Shown: positions 61,469 to 64,000 of the stretch, piece by piece
Numbering within the stretch: position 1 is the first letter of the stretch
Layout: each line of letters begins with the position of its first letter
NCBI GenBank assembly: GCA_013112725.1
Contig: JABFFZ010000006.1
Span: 1 to 64,000 of the forward strand
Direction: 5' to 3'
DNA: 64,000 nucleotides
Origin: Chloroflexota bacterium
GTDB taxonomy: Bacteria; Chloroflexota; Anaerolineae; Promineifilales; Promineifilaceae
Program-made: the position numbers and the translations under genes
Notes under the pieces: generated by a model
Told to the model about the DNA's origin: nothing
Database searches by the model: none
What the model saw: only the letters and a program-made list of their open reading frames with translations

Positions 61469-61478
61469 AATGCTTTTG

Positions 61479-61551
61479 TGCCCTCACGGAGATTCGAACT
61501 CCGGTTTTAAGCTTGAAAGGCTTACGTCCTGGTCCCCTAGACGATGAGGGC
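61479..61551 (-). tRNA. trnE: tRNA-Glu (anticodon UUC)
   Basis: A 73-nt cloverleaf on the minus strand. Acceptor GCCCTCA/TGAGGGC, anticodon stem TAAGC/GCTTA with loop CTTTCAA (anticodon TTC), and T-arm with GTTCGAATC. The discriminator is A and CCA is not encoded. GTCTAG in the D-arm is typical of tRNA-Glu. Confidence 0.96.
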
Positions 61552-61600
61552 AACGGGCGGAATTCTATCATCCCGGTGTGGTGGGGTCAAATTTTACTCT

Positions 61601-61664
61601 AGAGTTGTCAAATTTTACTCACAAGTAGCGAACAAAAAAACGGCATGTGAAATTTGACAACTCT
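61601..61664. repeat. 15-bp inverted repeat upstream of tRNA-Glu
   Basis: AGAGTTGTCAAATTT (61601-61615) pairs perfectly with 61650-61664; a further TCAAATTTTACTC occurs at 61588-61600. It is 50 nt upstream of the tRNA 5' end and 48 nt past the dehydrogenase stop. It matches no other repeat in the window. Confidence 0.6.
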
Positions 61665-61711
61665 CTCTAGCGATATAAAAAACGCCAGTATCCAGGAAGA
61701 CTTTCACAATC

Positions 61712-62341
61712 TCAGCGGCGAACGAGTTTGAAGGCGATGTGGCGGCCCATGCCTTGGGGCATCGCCAGGCTGATCCACACCAGGGCCATGGGTTCCAGCA
61801 GGCGGGCTTTGTCCAGACCGCCCACGTCAGCAACGTCGAAGCCGAGGTCTTGGGCCAGTTGGGTCACGGCCGTCTTCGCCGCTACCTCGTCCCCACAAAT
61901 AAACATGGTAATTGGTTCACCTTGATAAATAGGATTTGCCATGTTCTCAGCGCCGGTGGTGTTAAACGCTTTGACCACGCGCGCGCCGGCGGCCAATGCC
62001 GCCACCTGTTCCGCGCCCGATGTGGTATGCCCAACCGCCAGTTGCAAACCGGGAGCAATAGGATTGGTCGCGTCAACCAGGATTTTACCGGACAGGTTGC
62101 CCAGGGTAGGAATGGTGGTGAGTACGGCCGTGCCCGGCACCGCCAGCACCACAACCTCTGCTTCCGCCGCGGCTGCTTCGGGCAGCGCCGCCCGTGCATT
62201 GCCTCCGGCCATATCCAATATGTGCCGCACCTTCTCTTCGTTTGGATGGCGCGAGCCAAAAATCACGGTATGTCCTTTTTGCGACCAGCCGGCGCCCAAC
62301 GCCTGCCCCACGTTTCCTGTGCCAATGATGGCGATTTTCAT
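61712..62341 (-). CDS. NADPH-dependent F420 reductase-like dehydrogenase
   Basis: A 209-residue Rossmann protein of the F420:NADP oxidoreductase-like family. KIAIIGTGNVGQALG is the NADP-binding loop, FGSRHPNEEK the 2'-phosphate site, VVVLAVPGTAV and DATNPI follow, and KAFNTTGAENM lines the active site. The ATG at 62341 has GGAGGAAAA upstream. True F420 use cannot be told from sequence; many members reduce other compounds. Confidence 0.85.
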   Translation of the reverse strand: MKIAIIGTGNVGQALGAGWSQKGHTVIFGSRHPNEEKVRHILDMAGGNARAALPEAAAAEAEVVVLAVPGTAVLTTIPTLGNLSGKILVDATNPIAPGLQLAVGHTTSGAEQVAALAAGARVVKAFNTTGAENMANPIYQGEPITMFICGDEVAAKTAVTQLAQDLGFDVADVGGLDKARLLEPMALVWISLAMPQGMGRHIAFKLVRR

Positions 62342-62366
62342 TACGTTTTCCTCCATGAATTAAAAA

Positions 62367-62411
62367 CAGGAGATTGGAGATTGAACAATCCCCAATCTCT
62401 AGTCCCCGATC
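62367..62411. repeat. GGAGATTGG-family hairpin
   Basis: GGAGATTGGAGATTG faces CAATCCCCAATCTC. It supplies the C-terminal IGD and stop (CTAG) of the next minus-strand gene. Confidence 0.65.
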
Positions 62412-63539
62412 TCTTTTTCCAACTGCAACAGCGTGTCAAATTCGGCCGCAGCGGCAGCCATCTGCCCCACCGGCGCAGTCAGGCTGAACTCAGCCCATTG
62501 ATCGCCGTAGGAGAAATAATCTACAAACCAGCAGAGAGAGTGTACCTGCGGCTGTTGGTTAATTTCAGCCAGCGCCTGTGCCAGCCAGCCCTCCGGGTAG
62601 GTTTGGGCAGGGAGCGCGGTGCTGTCGGCGCCATAGGTGTTGCTGGCGATGATGTAGACCGGTAGCCCGTGTGTGGTGGCCGTGTTGTTGATGATGCCCA
62701 GCCAATCCCGGTATACCCGAAAACCAAGCTGTGCCCCATGCCAGGTGGCGCTGATGAGATCGGTTTGGGGCTCCTGCGCCGGCGGCTGCCCGTCCATTTT
62801 AGCAGATTCGGGATTGCCGGGGGCGTCTATGGCAAAACCATCAGGGGCCGCCAGGGGTATACCGGCAGCGGCGCGTGCCTGAGCGGTTTCGTCTAGCAGG
62901 GTGACGAGGGTGTGCATATAGTTGAGCCAGGGAGCGTCTGTGGTATACGGCCGTACCCCTGCCACCTCATCCACCACCCAGGGCTGTACCGCGCCTACCA
63001 ACATCCGCGCCCCCGGATTTTCGGCGCGGACGATGGCCAGGACGTTGTTTTGGTCAGTCACGGCCGTGCCAATCCCGCCCGGCATATGGGAAAACGGCGC
63101 ATAATTTGGTGGGTATCTGTTCGGCCAGGTAACGGGCGGTGTTGACGGCATTGCTCACCGTCTTGCGCGCCCATTCCCGGCAACCCCGGTTGCAATCGTG
63201 GTACAACACCAGGTCATACACGGCCGTGTCGGGCACAATAAAGCGCCACTGCCATTCCCACCCCAACGCTGTTTGCTGCGCCTGGGTAAAGGTGGCTTCC
63301 GTTTCATCAGCCACCATGAGCTTCACATGCACCCAGGGCGTTGTGTCCCGCACAATCAGGGTGGCCCGTTCACCGGGGCGGGGCGATTCCGGCTGCAAAT
63401 GCAGATGCGGCCATTCTTGCTCTGGCTGATCGAGCAGAATGAACAAATGGCCGGACAAAGGCAGCACCCAGACCACCACTGCCAACAACAGCGGAAACAT
63501 AATAAACAGGATGATGGGTCTGGCTTTCAATAGGTACAA
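62399..63539 (-). pseudogene. Predicted membrane-anchored TIM-barrel-like protein, frameshifted
   Basis: Two overlapping minus-strand frames form one gene. The first (63054-63539) has a signal anchor (ARPIILFIMFPLLLAVVVWVL) and reads to VNTARYLAEQ; the sense then shifts frame near 63100-63110 into the second (62399 onward), which continues YPPNYAPFSHMPGGIGT and a glycosidase-like barrel region (GARMLVGAVQPWVVDE, LPVYIIASNTYGAD, SLCWFVDYFSYGDQWAEFS). A one-base indel or sequencing error explains this. Function unknown. Confidence 0.7.
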
Positions 63540-63567
63540 AAAAGGGACTCGTGATGATACGAGTCCC
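63536..63567 (-). terminator. Rho-independent terminator of spoVS
   Basis: GGGACTCGT (63544-63552) pairs with 63559-63567. On the minus strand seven T follow. It lies 29 nt past the spoVS stop. Confidence 0.8.
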
Positions 63568-63595
63568 CCAATTCAAGTCACAGCATGATTCTGAA

Positions 63596-63862
63596 CTAAT
63601 GACTGCGTGGTTCCACCACAATACGAATAGCCGTTCGCTCCTGCCCATCAATGCTCACATCCACAAAAGATGGGTCACACAAAATGCTCACTCCTTCTTC
63701 AGCCAGATAACCTTTGGCGATGACAATGGCCTTGAGAGCCTGGTTGACAGCACCGGCGCCAATCGCCTGTACTTCAGCTTTTTGGGATTCGCGGATGACA
63801 CCCGCAACGGCCCCAGCTACAGCGGCGGTTCGAGAACGTGCAGATACTTTGATAACACTCAT
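63596..63862 (-). CDS. spoVS: SpoVS-family DNA-binding protein
   Basis: An 88-residue Alba-like small protein. The sequence VIKVSARSRTAAVAGAVAGV, then AEVQAIGAGAVNQALKAIVIAKGYL, is close to Bacillus SpoVS (stage V sporulation). GGAGG precedes the ATG at 63862; the longer frame to 63964 is rejected. The family occurs in non-sporulating bacteria, where it may control transcription or development. It has its own terminator. Confidence 0.95.
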   Translation of the reverse strand: MSVIKVSARSRTAAVAGAVAGVIRESQKAEVQAIGAGAVNQALKAIVIAKGYLAEEGVSILCDPSFVDVSIDGQERTAIRIVVEPRSH

Positions 63863-64000
63863 GAAGGGCCTCCAAGAACTATAGGGTACAAGAACACCGA
63901 TTTCCCGAATGAATGTACTCAGGATAATGAATTCTAAGCAATTTGCTGACAGCTTGTCAAGCAATGAAAACGGCCGTACCCCCAGCGTGTCAGGAGAATG
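63863..64000. other. Upstream region of spoVS
   Basis: No gene visible. One ACGGCCGT at 63970-63977 lies beyond a short A+T-rich stretch that may hold the spoVS promoter. Confidence 0.4.

Overview
This window is a bacterial chromosome segment of moderately high G+C with a normal gene layout. No rRNA operon, prophage or CRISPR array is present. The gene set (a primary sigma factor, SpoVS, a TIGR03960-type radical SAM protein, CHAD and ParA-like proteins, PQQ-repeat Ser/Thr kinase, glyoxylate shunt with a RamB/ScfR-type regulator) fits Chloroflexota, perhaps an Anaerolineae/Ardenticatenia/Caldilineae-like lineage. That placement is inferred from gene content, not from a marker phylogeny.

Layout. 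0.2-5.3 kb (minus): a NatAB-like ABC exporter operon with a degenerate-ABC/LytTR fusion regulator. 5.6-9.8 kb (plus): arginine deiminase, then a lysine-tailed HTH protein, a CHAD protein and a ParA-like ATPase. 10.5-13.1 kb: an MrfA-like helicase carrying an HNH nuclease domain. 13.1-14.9 kb: a graveyard of a truncated YceI gene, an IS66 fragment and an internally deleted IS4/Tn5-like transposase. 15.3-20.2 kb: isocitrate lyase and malate synthase, divergent from their likely regulator, with two matching palindromic operators between them. 20.4-28.0 kb: an AlbA/Schlafen-type ATP-binding protein, a broken CSLREA gene, a membrane histidine kinase without its phospho-acceptor His, and a large double-VWA membrane protein. 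28.0-30.0 kb: a small accessory island with an orphan YgiT zinc finger, a RelE/ParE-type toxin-antitoxin pair, duplicated antitoxin tails and a PD-(D/E)xK-like protein. 30.2-36.5 kb: housekeeping and metabolic genes, including an atypical carbamoyltransferase coupled to a GNAT protein. 36.7-45.0 kb: exopolysaccharide genes (two O-antigen-ligase-like proteins, a flippase, two GT4 enzymes, a GT39). 45.2-50.8 kb (minus): SigA, RmlD-like, RNase III, FabF, MoaD-MoaE fusion and MoaC. 50.9-52.1 kb: an A+T-richer island with a gene interrupted by a miniature transposable element. 53.0-59.1 kb: a kinase / PP2C / J-VWA / FHA signalling cluster and a response regulator. 59.2-63.9 kb: an RSH protein, tRNA-Glu, a small dehydrogenase, a frameshifted gene and SpoVS.

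Two genome-wide features stand out. First, the 8-bp palindrome ACGGCCGT is hugely over-represented inside and outside genes, much like HIP1 in cyanobacteria; I counted 18 copies in the first 6.1 kb. Second, intergenic space is built from a few families of short palindromic 'phrases' that fold into hairpins, sit at gene ends and often supply the stop codon, so unrelated proteins share C-termini such as -GD or -VIG. A third repeat family is a ~95-bp IS66-type miniature element with 12-bp terminal inverted repeats and, in one copy, an intact 8-bp target duplication. All functions are read from sequence motifs by eye; no database search was possible.
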